Assembly: GCA_012656075.1 (NCBI GenBank)
Contig: JAAKBF010000107.1
Coordinates: 62,001-126,000 of the forward strand
DNA: 64,000 nucleotides
Origin: Phytophthora hibernalis
Taxonomy: Eukaryota > Oomycota > Peronosporomycetes > Peronosporales > Peronosporaceae
Direction of reading: 5' to 3'
Position numbers and translations under genes: made by a program. The notes under the pieces are model-generated. The model was given only the letters and a program-made list of their open reading frames with translations, ran no database searches and was not told where the DNA came from. This document shows, piece by piece, positions 1 to 10,869 of this stretch (position 1 is its first letter; each line of letters begins with the position of its first letter).

Positions 1-953
1 GAGATCACGTTGTAGACCCATTCATCCAGCGCCTGGTTAATCGTCATTCCAACCGAGAGAGAAACGAAAGTGCGTACACGTTCCCATTGCATGCAAGCTG
101 CGAGATCGAACCCAGCCCAGGTCTTGCGGTGGTAACCCTTGTACCAGAACCCGTACACGACAAGCGCCACCGGTTGAAAAATCGACGACACGCTCTGGGC
201 AATAGGCGCACCGATGAAGCCCAGTGCTGGAAACGGTCCGCAGCCGTAGATAAATACATAGTTGGTGACTAACGAGACGCCGACGCTTGCAACGCCAATG
301 ACTGCCGGTGGCTCCATGATCTCCTGGGACTGAAGGTACTGGCGAAGCGCACAGTAAATGGCCTGCGGTAGAACAGTCGGAGCAAGATAACGAGCATATC
401 TGTCTGCAAGCAGCAGGACCTCAATATCGTCCGTCACCAATCTCAGCACAATGTCCACGTAGAAGAACGAGATCATCACCGGAATAGACAGTAGCGTGAT
501 GAAGATCAGCGCCAACTGGAGCCACACGCCCACGAGTGCATAGTTCTTAGCGCCATACGCTTGACCACACAATGTGCAAACCGAAATGGCGAAACCAAAG
601 ATGAGCATCTGCACCCCGTTCGTCCATACACTCGCAAGAGCGCTAGCCGCCAGCTCCTTTGATCCCAAGTGGCCCAGAAACGCCGTGCTGACTGTGGTGA
701 GCGAGATACGGCAGAACGTAGTCACACTCACCAGCCAGCCCATGTTCCAGATCGCGCATGATTCCTCGTTGAACGTCGGCAGGGGTTCCTCCAACTCCTC
801 CTCCTTCAGCGAGGCGAATGTCTCTCCGACCAAGAGTGATGTCCTTTCATCTGCGCCCTTGAGCTCGAGGAGAGGGTCGACCTGCAGCACGATCTTGGCG
901 TCTGTCCGCCATCGCGACGTGTCGAGCGTCTTGGGGAGGGTGGGCACGGTCAT
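1..953 (-). CDS. MATE-family efflux transporter, N-terminal part (runs off the left edge)
   Basis: Multidrug and toxic compound extrusion (MATE) transporter, expected to be a polytopic membrane antiporter exporting organic cations or toxins. From the ATG at 953 the minus-strand frame is open for about 317 codons to the window edge and matches the neighbouring full-length MATE gene (1275-3083) almost residue for residue after a divergent 55-residue head. It has the same acidic stretch before helix 1, the same GQAYGAKNY loop and the same NYVFIYGCG and GYHRKTW segments. The start was chosen because it lies 30 bases from the position equivalent to the start of the paralogue; an in-frame ATG at 1037 is possible but would add a head absent from the paralogue. 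The second half, with the second MatE repeat, is outside the window. No frame breaks are seen. The pair is a tandem duplication in the same orientation. Substrate unknown. Confidence 0.9.
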   Translation of the reverse strand, partial: MTVPTLPKTLDTSRWRTDAKIVLQVDPLLELKGADERTSLLVGETFASLKEEELEEPLPTFNEESCAIWNMGWLVSVTTFCRISLTTVSTAFLGHLGSKELAASALASVWTNGVQMLIFGFAISVCTLCGQAYGAKNYALVGVWLQLALIFITLLSIPVMISFFYVDIVLRLVTDDIEVLLLADRYARYLAPTVLPQAIYCALRQYLQSQEIMEPPAVIGVASVGVSLVTNYVFIYGCGPFPALGFIGAPIAQSVSSIFQPVALVVYGFWYKGYHRKTWAGFDLAACMQWERVRTFVSLSVGMTINQALDEWVYNVI

Positions 954-1274
954 GAGAGGTATCGGGACAATCCAGCTAAGGATCTTCTTTGCAGGCAAGC
1001 TCTCGGGATAATAAATGACCACGTGAGTGAACAGCATGCCTAGAAAGTGGTTTCGCTCGCTATCAATACTTAGTACGACGGCTAGGAATTTCCCTGAAAC
1101 TACCTCGAATAGATAAGAAACGTGCGACCAACAGCGCTGCCGTGACGTGGTCACGGACACGACCTCCATTCGCCTGGAACAGATTGAAGGTTTGTGGAAG
1201 CCTTCATATTGCACTGCCGTGGACCATGACAATAAACTGGAAATAGTCCGCCGCGGATTGCAACCAAGTTGAAG
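954..1274. other. Intergenic spacer between tandem MATE genes
   Basis: About 320 bases separate the start of the upstream-copy MATE gene from the stop of the next one. No open frame with coding character is seen. The spacer should contain the promoter of the first gene and the 3' end of the second. I found no convincing initiator motif. Confidence 0.5.
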
Positions 1275-3083
1275 TTATTCAGTTTCGGTGGTCCACGCCA
1301 AAGATCGCTTCAGCAAGACATGGCTACAGTCTCGTTTAACATTACTGCTCCGGTTGACGTTCTGGATCGCGCTTGCCGAGCCGTATGAATTGTTGCGGTG
1401 TAGATTCCGCTTTGCGCCCGAGTCATTTGTAGCATGGTAGTGATGGTGGATTCGTGGCGGCGTGGAAAGGATAGCCAGCACAGGCGTGGTGCCAGCCATC
1501 GTGGGCGTCGAGGGCAACACAAGCTCGGAACGCAGTAGCACGTCCCCTGCCAGTTCCTCTTCAGTCAGCATGCCTCCCTCCGACTGGATCACGGCACGGC
1601 GAGCCATCTCGCGCCAGTCAATGTGCCACAGCGCCAATGTCATCAGACTAAACTTGACGCTCTCGCCGCAGAGACTGCCCCACCAGAGTCCGTGCAGCCC
1701 ACCGTGCCATTGAAGGCCCATCAAGTACGAGGCTGGAAGCATTACAACCCAGGACCCGACCGTTGTGATCGCCACCAATGTCGTCGCGAGCGACATGGCC
1801 TCCACGACAGCAGACATGATCACGTGCAGGCCGGAGACAAACACAGCAGCACAAAAGATCGGCATGGTGCTGGTGATGGCTGAAACCACAGTGGGGTCAC
1901 GCGTGAAAAAGCCCGCGATCGGGTCGCGGAAAACGTAGGTGAGCATCGCCGACACGAAAGCCGTGAGACCGCCCAGCACGAAACCAACGTGCAGGGTACG
2001 CTTTGCAGCCTCTGGACGATTCGCTCCGAGAAAGTTGGCAACGCGAACTTGCGTGGGCAAGCCAAAGCCCCAGTAGACCCCGAAAATGAGTCCCCAGAGG
2101 TTGAATAGAATGCTGTTCGCCGCTAGATTCCACGCGCCAAGCGATCCCGCGAGCGCTGAAATGACATTGTAGACCCATTCGTCCAGCGCAAGGTTAATCG
2201 TCATCCCTGCTGACAGGTAGGCAAACGTGCGCATACGTTCCCACTGCAAGCAGGCCCGAAGGTCGAAGCCGAACCATGTCTTGCGGTGGTAACCCTTGTA
2301 CAAGAAGGCGTAAATCACGAGCGCCGTCGGCTGGAAAATGGACGCCACAGTCTGAGCAATAGGTGCACCGATAAATCCTAGCCCCGGTAATGAGCCGCAG
2401 CCGTAGATGAACACGTAGTTGGAGGCGAGCGACACCGCAACACTGGCAATACTAATGATCGTTGCAGGCCCAACGATCTCCTGCGCCTGTAGATACTGTC
2501 TCAACGCGCAGTAAACGGCTTGTGGCAGCACACTAGGCGCGAGAAAGCGCGCGTACGTGTCGGCCAGGCTGAGTACGTCCTGGTCATCCGTCACAACGCT
2601 CAGAATGCGGTCCACGTAGAAGAACGAGACCATGGCCGGCACCGAGAGTACAACGAGGAAGAGCAGCGCTAACTGGAGCCACACGCCCACGAGCGCATAG
2701 TTCTTGGCGCCGTACGCCTGGCCGCACAGTGTGCAGACGGACACTGCGAAGCCGAAGATGAGGATCTGTACGCCGCTGGTCCAGACGTTGGCCAGCGCAC
2801 TGGCCGCCAGCTCCTTGGAACCCAAGCGCCCCAGAAACGCCGTGCTGATGGTGGATAGCGAGATGCGGCAGAAGGTGGCGACGCTCACTTGCCAGCCCAT
2901 GCTCCAAATGTCCCGCGCTTCCTCGTGGAAAGTGGGCACGTCCTCTTCATCGATCTCGGCCAGCAGACGCGTCTCGTCCGTCGACTTGGACTGCCAGTCG
3001 ATTGTGTCGTCGTCCAGCGAGTAGTGGTCGATCTCCAGCGACGCGGCGTCTTCCACCGAGCTGGCATTGGTAGACGACGTCAT
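1275..3083 (-). CDS. MATE-family multidrug efflux transporter
   Basis: Complete 602-residue MATE transporter starting at ATG 3083. Residues 1-60 are a soluble acidic head rich in Asp/Glu. Two MatE repeats of six hydrophobic helices follow (about 65-225 and 285-455), with family-typical loops such as GQAYGAKNY (121-129), SNYVFIYGCG and the FGLPTQVRVANFLGAN segment of the second half, which resembles the conserved QPVL/ANxxG region of eukaryotic MATEs. The last 110 residues are a hydrophilic Ser/Asn/His-rich tail, so the protein is longer than most plant MATEs (about 450-500). Known role of the family: proton- or sodium-coupled export of organic cations, toxins or metabolites across the plasma or vacuolar membrane. 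The substrate here cannot be read from sequence. The gene is intact, and its tandem partner lies directly downstream (1-953). Confidence 0.95.
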   Translation of the reverse strand: MTSSTNASSVEDAASLEIDHYSLDDDTIDWQSKSTDETRLLAEIDEEDVPTFHEEARDIWSMGWQVSVATFCRISLSTISTAFLGRLGSKELAASALANVWTSGVQILIFGFAVSVCTLCGQAYGAKNYALVGVWLQLALLFLVVLSVPAMVSFFYVDRILSVVTDDQDVLSLADTYARFLAPSVLPQAVYCALRQYLQAQEIVGPATIISIASVAVSLASNYVFIYGCGSLPGLGFIGAPIAQTVASIFQPTALVIYAFLYKGYHRKTWFGFDLRACLQWERMRTFAYLSAGMTINLALDEWVYNVISALAGSLGAWNLAANSILFNLWGLIFGVYWGFGLPTQVRVANFLGANRPEAAKRTLHVGFVLGGLTAFVSAMLTYVFRDPIAGFFTRDPTVVSAITSTMPIFCAAVFVSGLHVIMSAVVEAMSLATTLVAITTVGSWVVMLPASYLMGLQWHGGLHGLWWGSLCGESVKFSLMTLALWHIDWREMARRAVIQSEGGMLTEEELAGDVLLRSELVLPSTPTMAGTTPVLAILSTPPRIHHHYHATNDSGAKRNLHRNNSYGSASAIQNVNRSSNVKRDCSHVLLKRSLAWTTETE

Positions 3084-3540
3084 GTGAGACTACCAGTATG
3101 GGGTCTGTCTATCTTTGCGAATGGATGGAGATGGGAGGTTGCACCGGACAAAAGTTGGGGCGATGGAGATTCTAGGTTCACCCAGCTGGCGGGCGATCAC
3201 TTGACACGATTTGCTATCAATCAAGCGGTGTTTGCACGATCATGAAGGGACAGTTGAAGCTGGCGAGGACACCGAAAGTTTATGTTGTTGACCTGTAAAA
3301 TGCTGGTTCCTGCAAACATTGCTGTTGAGGACAGTATGAAAGAATTTACCGCTGGGTGGGACGGTCCAAGTGTCCTCATCACGAACTTCAGAAGTTGTCG
3401 GCAACAGTAAATGTACATGCACAGGTTGAAGCATTGCGTAGTGATCGTAAATAATAATTTATCGTTTTACAACTCACGAAGTGTATGCGGCATGGTGCCG
3501 CTCTCATAAAAACTTGCACGTTGACGTCTTCTCACTCTTT
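3084..3540. other. Spacer upstream of the MATE gene
   Basis: About 450 bases between the MATE start and the stop of the Cys/His-repeat gene. Overlapping short frames show no recognisable domain. It presumably holds the MATE promoter. No clear initiator or other site was found. Confidence 0.4.
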
Positions 3541-4227
3541 TCACGGGGCCTTGGTCAGCGACGCGTTGTGCTGCTTGCAGAAGTAGTTGTGTTTCTGGTA
3601 CGAGCGGCGGTTGCAGCCGTCCATTTTGCAGCGGTTGCCGCCACCGTGGGCCCAGCAGAAGCCTCCGGGTGCGGCGACCTTGGCGCAGTCCGGCGCGTCG
3701 CAGATGTGGCCGCCGCCGTGCGACCAGCAGTAGCCGTAGCGCTTGGCCTTGCTGGTGCAGCCGGCGATCTTGCAGAGCTTGCAGCCGCCGTGGTGGAAGC
3801 AGCGGTTGTACAGCCGCGCGCCGTGCGTGCAGTTCGGGTACGTGCAGCGAGAGCCGCCGCCGTGGCGCACGCAGCGGCCACGCGAGACCGCGGCGCGTGG
3901 ACACTCTTCCTGCGCGCAGATGGACGATTTGCGCACGCGCATCTTGCCGTGGTGGTTTCCGAGGGCCAGGAGCTGCTCCACGCGCTTCTCCACGAAAGAG
4001 TTGCCCGAGAGCAGACTGCGGCCGCCGATGTGGAGCCCAGAGAGGCGCGCGCCGCCATCGGTCACGTCCGAGTCATTGTCAATGTCGGCCATGCCCATGT
4101 CCACTTTACTGAGTGGGGACATGGAGGGCGACACGGACGCACTGGTGCTGCCGTGTGAAGGCGTGTGCAACGACGACGGGTTTAGGATGAAGGCCAGCGC
4201 CGTCTTGTTCTCGTCCTCTCGGAACAT
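3541..4227 (-). CDS. Cys/His 'HGGG'-repeat zinc-binding protein (WRKY19-like repeat family), copy 1
   Basis: A 228-residue protein starting at ATG 4227. Residues 1-100 are Ser/Pro-rich and contain the short motif FILNP (about 14-18). Residues about 101-225 consist of five tandem repeats of roughly 24 residues with the pattern C-x4-C-x9-C-x2-H-G-G-G-x2-C, for example CVRHGGGSRC, CWSHGGGHIC and CWAHGGGNRC. The regular Cys/His spacing implies zinc binding. Similar repeats in plant and oomycete databases carry the label 'WRKY transcription factor 19-like', although no WRKY domain is present here. Function is unknown; a nuclear or protein-binding role is plausible but is inference. A second, clearly homologous gene follows on the same strand (5917-6662), so the two are tandem paralogues. 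The frame is intact. Confidence 0.85.
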   Translation of the reverse strand: MFREDENKTALAFILNPSSLHTPSHGSTSASVSPSMSPLSKVDMGMADIDNDSDVTDGGARLSGLHIGGRSLLSGNSFVEKRVEQLLALGNHHGKMRVRKSSICAQEECPRAAVSRGRCVRHGGGSRCTYPNCTHGARLYNRCFHHGGCKLCKIAGCTSKAKRYGYCWSHGGGHICDAPDCAKVAAPGGFCWAHGGGNRCKMDGCNRRSYQKHNYFCKQHNASLTKAP

Positions 4228-4267
4228 GATAGAGTTTGCAAAGTGTCCTCGAGTGGGGGCACCGCTT

Positions 4268-4283
4268 CAATTGGGGAATGCGG
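4268..4283 (-). promoter_or_regulatory. Candidate oomycete initiator element
   Basis: On the minus strand this reads CCGCATTCCCCAATTG, matching the core CATTYBNNNWTT of the oomycete Inr (GCTCATTYBNNNWTTTY) and ending 41 bases upstream of the ATG at 4227. Position and match fit a transcription start for the Cys/His-repeat gene. It is a short motif, so chance is possible. Confidence 0.4.
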
Positions 4284-5916
4284 TCTGTTGCTCGCGGCGA
4301 GGACTCTCACGACGAGGATGGACTCGTCCCAGTCTCCGGCCAATGGCCGCTCGCGAGTTCGGCGTGACGCCCACCGCGCACCGGAGTAAGTGGGGATGGG
4401 GCCGGTGACGCCGCGCTGAAGACCAATGGGAAACGCTCGCAACCCCAGCAGCCCATGTGCTGGTGGTGGAACCCAGCAGCTTCAACGCAGATGGCAGCGC
4501 CGCTGCTGAAATCGCTTGAGGTCGAAGTTAAATCGCCCCGGCGGATCCCCAAGAGCAGTGTCAATTCACGCGTTTCCAACAATAGCTCGAGCCAATGCCA
4601 CCGCTTGTCACCACGGCCCGTTGTTGACGCGGCAAGGCCTACACAATTCGCTGTTGGCGCCGCCCGCGCGTCGACGTACACCTGCGTCGACTGAGTCGAA
4701 CTCGCTGATTCTCATCGCCACAGGATGACCCCCTCTCGCTGCTCTGCGCCGTGCCGGTTCTCGAGCCCCGAGCAAAGCCCGAGCACCACGCGTGACGCGC
4801 CGCGACGTGACGGCGACTACTTCGACCGTTTAACGACAACACCAGAACGGCGCCGTCGTGCAGCAAAACACTCCGGCTTCATGCCCGCGCGGGCGGCCTG
4901 CCTCCACCGCGGCGCAATGTGCAATGCACAGTGAGCTCGCTTTCCCGATGCAATGTGCCTTGGACCGATGACCGACGCTCGGAGGTTTGCCGCTTGGTGT
5001 CGATGCATTTTGCAAGTGCACCGCAGTTGCGCACGATCTGCATCTGAAACTTCAGCCGAGCAGAAACGCCGCGAATCCGGTGTTGGCCCGGTGGACCGCA
5101 ACCCGCGTCAAAAACTCAAGTTGAACAGCCAAGTGCTGTCAGCATTGCTCGCAAATCAAACCAGAAACTGCAGTTTCGAGCCGTCCAGGCTTGAACTGTT
5201 TGAAGCGATGGCCCCATCGTACTTTAGTCCGTGCTGCAGTGCTTGGTCGGCGTTGTCTTCTCAGGCAGCGCGCGGCCGTCGGAGTACATGTACACGCTGA
5301 TGTGTGTTTTCGCTGGCGGCTTGTTTCTGCTGGTGATGGCCCTCCGGCGTCAGCGCCCGTCGCCGCCAATCGCGCGCGACCGAGCGTGCCGCGTCATAGC
5401 GCCGGGCTCAGTTGGCCAGCGCGCTCGAGGACGTGGCAAGCTGCCGCAGTCCACGACTGAGTCTTCTTCGCGTGGGATTCTTCGCATGCATGCAAAGTGC
5501 TCGAGAACAAAACGATGATGGGCTTCTCGGATGGAGAGCGCAGTGGAACGACGCAGCCTAACACGCCGGCACGGCGTGATTCACGCCGCTCGAGGCTTCT
5601 GGTAGGCTCAGCTCATCGTGACAGCATTTCCGCTGGCAACAGTAAAGGTCTCCGAATCGGAGTCCGATCCGAAGGCGATCCTTCCTTCGATGAGTTACTG
5701 TAGTATAGTATACATGTACTCGGCAGAAACTTTGCCTACTACAGTACCCGGTAGTACAATGGAGCTCTTCATGCAAAACGAACAAGGATACAAGGCGCTA
5801 TGTCAATCAACCAACTTGCATATTATGCTTAAACATTCACGGGAAGCTACCGGTACTGTGCAGCTTCCTCGTCTCCGAAAACTTCAGTCCAAATAAATAA
5901 GGCGGCATGTCCAGCC
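4284..5916. other. 1.6-kb spacer between the two Cys/His-repeat genes
   Basis: No confident gene. Many overlapping short frames reflect the moderate GC content. The only one with a physical feature is a plus-strand frame at about 5287-5518. It begins MYTLMCVFAGGLFLLVMAL, so it could encode a small single-pass membrane protein with a basic Arg-rich tail, but nothing supports expression. The rest should contain the promoter of copy 1 and the 3' region of copy 2. Confidence 0.35.
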
Positions 5917-6662
5917 TTACACGTTGTAGGCGGCGTGAGCCTTACAGTGGTAGCCGTACTTCTGGTACGAGCGTTTGCTGCAGCCTTCGAGCTTGCAGCG
6001 GTTGCCGCCGCCGTGCGCCCAGCATGAACCGCCCTGAGCCGCCACTTTGACGCAGCCGTCGGTACTGCAGATGCGGCCGCCGCCGTGAGACCAGCAGTAG
6101 CCGTAGCGTTTCGCCTTGCTGTTGCATCCCGCGGCCAGGCAGATAGTAGAGCCACCGTGCTGGAAGCAGCGGTTGCGCAGCTTGGCGCCGTTGGTGCAGC
6201 CCTCGAAGGTGCAGCGCGAGCCGCCGCCGTGGCGCACGCAGCTGCGACGCGAGACCGCGAGGCTGGTGCAGCCTTTCTCCTTACAGAGCTGCGTCTTCTT
6301 CTTGGTCTGCTTGGGGCTGTCGAGGTCCGAGCACTCGCCCTCGGAGCTCGTGGCCGCTGACGCGCAGCTGTCCACGGTCGGGGATGAAAGACCCGCGAAG
6401 AGGGACGGCAGCACCGTGCGGCTCTTCTTGTCGGCCACGGCCAGCAGCGGCTGCGGCGCCGCGCGCTTGCGACACAGCGTGGGGTGCGCGGCGACGTGCG
6501 CAACAGCGCGGCCAGCACGGCCTGCTCGCCGTTCCAGCCCGAGACGGAGCTGGGCGAGTCCGCGCTCCAGGTCTTGGGCAGCAGCGGCGCGAGGCCGTGC
6601 ATGGTGGAGGCGTCCACGGGGTTCAGGATGAAGTCCAAGTGGGTCTTGGTGGTCGTGGTCAT
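5917..6662 (-). CDS. Cys/His 'HGGG'-repeat zinc-binding protein, copy 2 (frame change at 6481-6484)
   Basis: Paralogue of the gene at 3541-4227. The start is ATG 6662: the head (MTTTTKTHLDFILNP...) shares the FILNP motif with copy 1. The frame then changes at the GGGG run 6481-6484 (CCCC on the coding strand). One added base there joins the head to the second frame, which continues through a Ser-rich linker into five C-x4-C / C-x2-HGGG repeats (for example CVRHGGGSRC, CWSHGGGRIC, CWAHGGGNRC) and stops at 5917. Joined length would be about 249 residues, close to copy 1. The second frame could only start independently at a GTG (6438), which is unlikely in this organism. The homopolymer position suggests a sequencing or assembly error more than a pseudogene. 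Function as for copy 1: zinc binding likely, role unknown. Confidence 0.75.
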
Positions 6663-8715
6663 GGTGGCTTGCGTTAAATGCCGCGGATTGAGTTGTAGCG
6701 GATGCAGGCGAATCTCACTAGGACTGGACTTGAGGCGGGTGCGGTGAGGTCAGCGTTCGGAGCTTTGCGTTGGCGTGGCGAGGCCCAATGAGAAGCTCGG
6801 GCGTGTGGGCGTCGCGCTAAATGCAAGAGTGGCAAGAGGACACGCGATAGCGCAAATGGACTCCAGCCCCGGAATGCCATTGCCACTGCGCGCCGCTAGC
6901 GGAGCTAATTGGCTACAGCGGAAGGCAAATGCTCCAACAGATACCGTAGTTTTCGTCTACGTGGACACCCTTCGCCTTTTCAGCCAATGGATGCGCGTCA
7001 TGCCGAAAGACGCGCTCGTAGATGGCCCTTCTACGTCTAACCTCCAACACCAGAACCGGCACTGAGCGGTTATGACAACGGAGACCTGCGCCAATTGCCA
7101 AGCGGGGAGCTGCGACGCGGTTCGCGCTCGCCAATGAGCGCCAGGCGAAGGGGGTCACCACCAGCGAGGTGACACCACCTTAGCTCTGACTTTCATGCAG
7201 GAAGTATCAAAAACGTACTTCAAAGTTTCTTCTCCGTGTTGGCAGCATTTTGCTACGCGCGCGGACTGAAGTTTGCAGCTTTGGACTGCACGCAAATCAC
7301 CAAAACATTCCGCTGCAAGTCGTTGCAGTCCCCTGCATTGGTCCAGGGCACGCGCGCGAGCGGCTCGTTTCGTGTCGTGGAGATTGCAGCCGTGTGGAAG
7401 GCGTGTCCTCGCCATCAGCGCGTGCCTGGACCTCGACTCGAGCATTTGCCCCTTCTAGGTCGGCCAGCGACTGGACGGCGGCAATTGCGACTGTCGCATG
7501 TGTCCTCTGGAGGACATGCGCCGATTTGACCAGCCAGGCGGGATCCGATCGAATCTCGCTGCGTGCTGATGAAGCAGGGCTTCAAGCACTGACCCCCACG
7601 CAAAGAGATCCGGAGCTTCCGATCAAGCGAATGCATCCTTCGTGCTGGCGAAGTTCACGCCAACGCTGGCAGATTCCTCGACGTCCGAGGATCCTCTGCG
7701 GCACCAGCGCAACGCTCTGTTTGACGTGGAGTCCCACGCGTGTGTAACCCTGCAAGACTTGCAGCAAGTCCGGAAAACTCATCAAGCATTCCTGGTTGAA
7801 GACCCTGCTGTTCGGGCCGACACACGCTGTGTACGGCCAGCACCATTTGACTGTCGACACCTCTGAGTGCAGTTCAGTCGGTGGCGCATCGACACGTGAA
7901 GCCAATACGGAAGCCATCGGCAAACGCGTGCCTAAGAGGACTGTACGACCAACAGACCTTTTCTTTTCTCAGTAAGGTGCATTGACGTCATTTAACTGTT
8001 TTCTACTGCTAACGACCGAATCCACCTGCGGCAGGGTCATCCTGCGCTGGAAGGGTCGATAGGGGCCAAATGCAATCGGGTGCAGTCCACGAAAGGCACG
8101 CTTTAGCATTGGAAAGTGTGCTACCCGTATCACTGCTTGCACGAAGTTGCCGTCTCAAGACACGCATCACTCGTAAGATTCCCCACAACGAGTGCATCTA
8201 CCTAACTGTAGAGCCGGAATTGCTAGGTAGATGCTGCATATACAGGTACGTGTAGTGCAGCTCTGAAGGCGTGCTCAAACGTCAAATTGGCACTGTCGAG
8301 CATGTAACTGCGTCGTGTGACGGCAGCACGAATCTGAAAGTCTCAGCGGACGAGCATCCTAACAACCGGAAAAACTGCGGTCGATGGCCCGATGCGCGTG
8401 CTAACATTTCGGCCGCTAGAATCTTCCCAAACCAGCACGATAATACTCTTTCGTTCGATTGTTGCTTTGCCAGGCAACCAAACTTTGCCAACTTCAATAC
8501 AGCTCATGCAGGTTGCAGTGATTGGGCGGCTATTTGCACACTTCACCTCCAGCACCCGCTAAAAACAGCGAAGACTTCTCGCTATTTAGACGACGTCCTT
8601 ATCCAAGCTGTTTTCCATGTTAGAGTAGCTCTGATCAATCCCTTGCACCTGGTACGGACATTCCTCTTGGTTGTCGAGCTCTTCCTGTAGCCGCGTGCCC
8701 CTTGTAAGTGGTGGC
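6663..8715. other. 2-kb region without a confident gene
   Basis: Between the divergent Cys/His-repeat gene and the coiled-coil gene. Several overlapping frames on both strands (notably plus 7250-7866 and minus 7582-7923) are long for random sequence, but none matches a family I recognise and none has a convincing start. It may hold a decayed gene. The flanks should contain promoters for the genes on either side; an imperfect palindrome near 8461-8479 is noted but unassigned. Confidence 0.35.
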
Positions 8716-10651
8716 ATGGCAGTAGCCGCAGACTATTCGGGTTGGGTGCGTGAGCTGGATGAGTATCAGAGCGGTGACGGCCAACATGACGAGCGGGAGC
8801 GAGAGGAGGCCACCTCTCGGTCAGGTGCCCCCGCAGCTACGAATACAAGTCGGAAGGTGAGACCAAGGGAATCCAGCGCTGCCCCAATTTCACAGTCGGA
8901 GGAACTACAGCAGGAAATGAAGTTGTTAAATTGGCACAAACTCGCGAATGAAGCAGCCCTCAAGGCTGCCATCATCAAGACGAACAAGATCAAGCAGGAA
9001 GACACGCAGTTCGCGAGTGCACTCACCCAAGGCGAGCGAGAAGAGCGAGAGCAGCGCGCGCAGCAGATTATTGAGGAAGAGCAGCTCAAGCCACTTCAGG
9101 TGAACACCGAGTTCTTTCGCAACCTAGAGGCCAAGGGCCAGCGTGACGAAGCCAAACTCGACGACGATGTACAGCGGCACATTCAGCATCTTCGAAAGCT
9201 AAAGGACTCGATGACACAGCGAGAGGATATGCAACGGAGGCGTCAGCAATACCGCGAGAAGATGCTCGAGCTGCAAGCAAGTGGACACGGCACCAGTCGG
9301 TCAAAAATGTCGTTCAAAGGCCGACAGGGGTCGAACCAAGACGAAGAAGGCTCTCCAGGCAAGCGCGATCGAGGCAATAGTAATAGTGTGTATCACCGTG
9401 CTGCAATGGCTGCAGGTGGCAAGGCTGCGCTGGACAACGCGAACGTGGTGACTAGTCTGGACAAGCTAATGGAGCTTGAACAGCGCATTAGGCATCTGGA
9501 GGATGCCGGACTGGGGGTGGACGACCTCGACATTGTGAGAGATGGCAACACTTCAAGCAGAACAGCCAGGCCCAAACAACCCGCTACAACCGGTGGCCTC
9601 CGGTTTGCAAAGAGGAAAGCGAACGGTGGCCTGCATGAGCCCTCCAGAACCATGTACGCCGTCACTGCGGCCTCTAAGATGCGCGCTAGGGATAAAGCAA
9701 CGGTATCATCTTCACGACGGGCACAGGGATCAACAGCGGGGTAAATGCGAGGAAGCGCACGCTCAACAACAGCAACAATACGAGGAATCAGACCAAATTG
9801 AGGACGGACACGTTCCTCACGAGCCTCCCAGAAAGCAAGCAACGACAACTTCGGCGTATGACGGACCGCGAACGGCGGAACTTCCTCAAGAACGAGAAAG
9901 CAAAGGAGGTACGCGAGCAGTCTGGCAAGCAGGACGTAGTGATTGAAGGCTGGCTGGAGAAGAAGCGTGCCGCTGCAAACCAGCGGAAGGCCTCCACATC
10001 TCAAGTGCGTGCTGGTGCATCGGCATCAAAGACACCCACAGCAGCTTCCGCAAGAAACCCAAGGCAGCGGTTGCCCCCACCGCCTCGAGTGAGAGCCCCG
10101 CGCTTGGTGCAGCCTCTGGAAAGCGTATCGCAAACTCACACCTCCAGAAACTCGATGATATCAAAAAAGGCTTCACGAAACGAAAAGAGGCCTTCCAGCG
10201 CCTGCCACCAACCACCAGCAAGCCCACTGGCAGATTCAACACATCAGCAGCTACATCCAGTCGCAACCAGCGTTCACTCGGTCGCAGTGCGGTCATTGGA
10301 GCCAACACTCGACAGCCCGTTGCATCCCAGCGATTAGGCGCATCGACGCTGCCACCAACCCGCACTGCGGTTCCAGTTCGTACAGCAGCTTCCGGTCGTC
10401 AAGCTCCAGCTCAACGCAGCACTATACCAGGCCCAGTCTCAGCGCAGATCATTAACAAGCTGCCGCTAATCCAGCGGAGCACAGCACCACCCAGTGCTGT
10501 CTCCGGACGTCCTGGACCTGGCCTGGTCGTTGGACATAACGCGACGCTACCGAGATTGACCCCAACGCAGTCAAAAGGTGCCCCGATGCCGTCGCCACCA
10601 GCCGCTCGTAATACCAACATGCCCACGTTCAGTCGACTACACAAGCGATGA
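8716..10651 (+). CDS. Conserved coiled-coil protein of unknown function (two homopolymer frame changes)
   Basis: One gene read in three frames. Part 1 runs from ATG 8716 (MAVAADYSGWV...) to the TAA just after GGGG 9738-9741; one added G continues the sequence smoothly into frame 2 (about 9742-10055). A second added base in the AAACCC run at 10055-10060 continues into frame 3, ending at TGA 10649-10651. Joined length is about 645 residues. The middle is strongly charged, with heptad-like Glu/Arg/Gln stretches (for example EREEREQRAQQIIEEEQ and REDMQRRRQQYREKML) predicting coiled coils, a second short coil near LDKLMELEQRIRHLEDAG, and a basic Ser/Pro/Arg/Thr-rich tail of about 200 residues. No catalytic domain is seen. 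It could be a cytoskeletal or axonemal scaffold, but that is a guess. ATG 8716 was preferred because the frame upstream of it has only a TTG. Confidence 0.7.
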
Positions 10652-10831
10652 AAAGGGTCATCTGATACCGTCGCCAAAACTGAAGATGAAGTGACGTTGA
10701 CACATGGCTACACCTTTGAAACATGCAATGTGAATAAAGAGGGAATCTGATACCGTACGCACCGCATGCTGTCGGCTCTCCATTGGCTAAAACACATTCA
10801 TACAAAACTCAAAAGTGTCCAACGCTTTTGT

Positions 10832-10845
10832 GCCATTTCGCGTTT
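10832..10845 (+). promoter_or_regulatory. Candidate oomycete initiator element of the FAAL-ACP-AOS gene
   Basis: GCCATTTCGCGTTT matches the oomycete Inr core CATTYBNNNWTT and lies 25-38 bases before the ATG at 10870, a usual spacing for short oomycete leaders. It also argues against a start further upstream at the TTG near 10783. Confidence 0.45.
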
Positions 10846-10869
10846 GACGCCACACAACCGCCCTCCCTG

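Noticed and set aside
3467..4408. Long open frames overlapping the Cys/His-repeat gene on both strands
   Set aside because: They are Ala/Arg-rich shadows caused by the GC-rich repeats; only the frame with regular C/H spacing matches a known family.
5917..6438. Separate 173-residue gene starting at 6438
   Set aside because: It would need a GTG start. The upstream frame with ATG 6662 shares the FILNP head of the paralogue, so one gene with a frame break is the better reading.
7236..7923. Gene on the plus strand at 7.2-7.9 kb
   Set aside because: Three overlapping frames of similar length, none with a recognised domain or good start. Left as an unassigned region.
8455..8485. Imperfect palindrome (GTTGCTTTGCCAGGCAACC) resembling an RFX X-box before the coiled-coil gene
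   Set aside because: A single imperfect site, and RFX factors are not established in oomycetes. Not enough support for a regulatory call.
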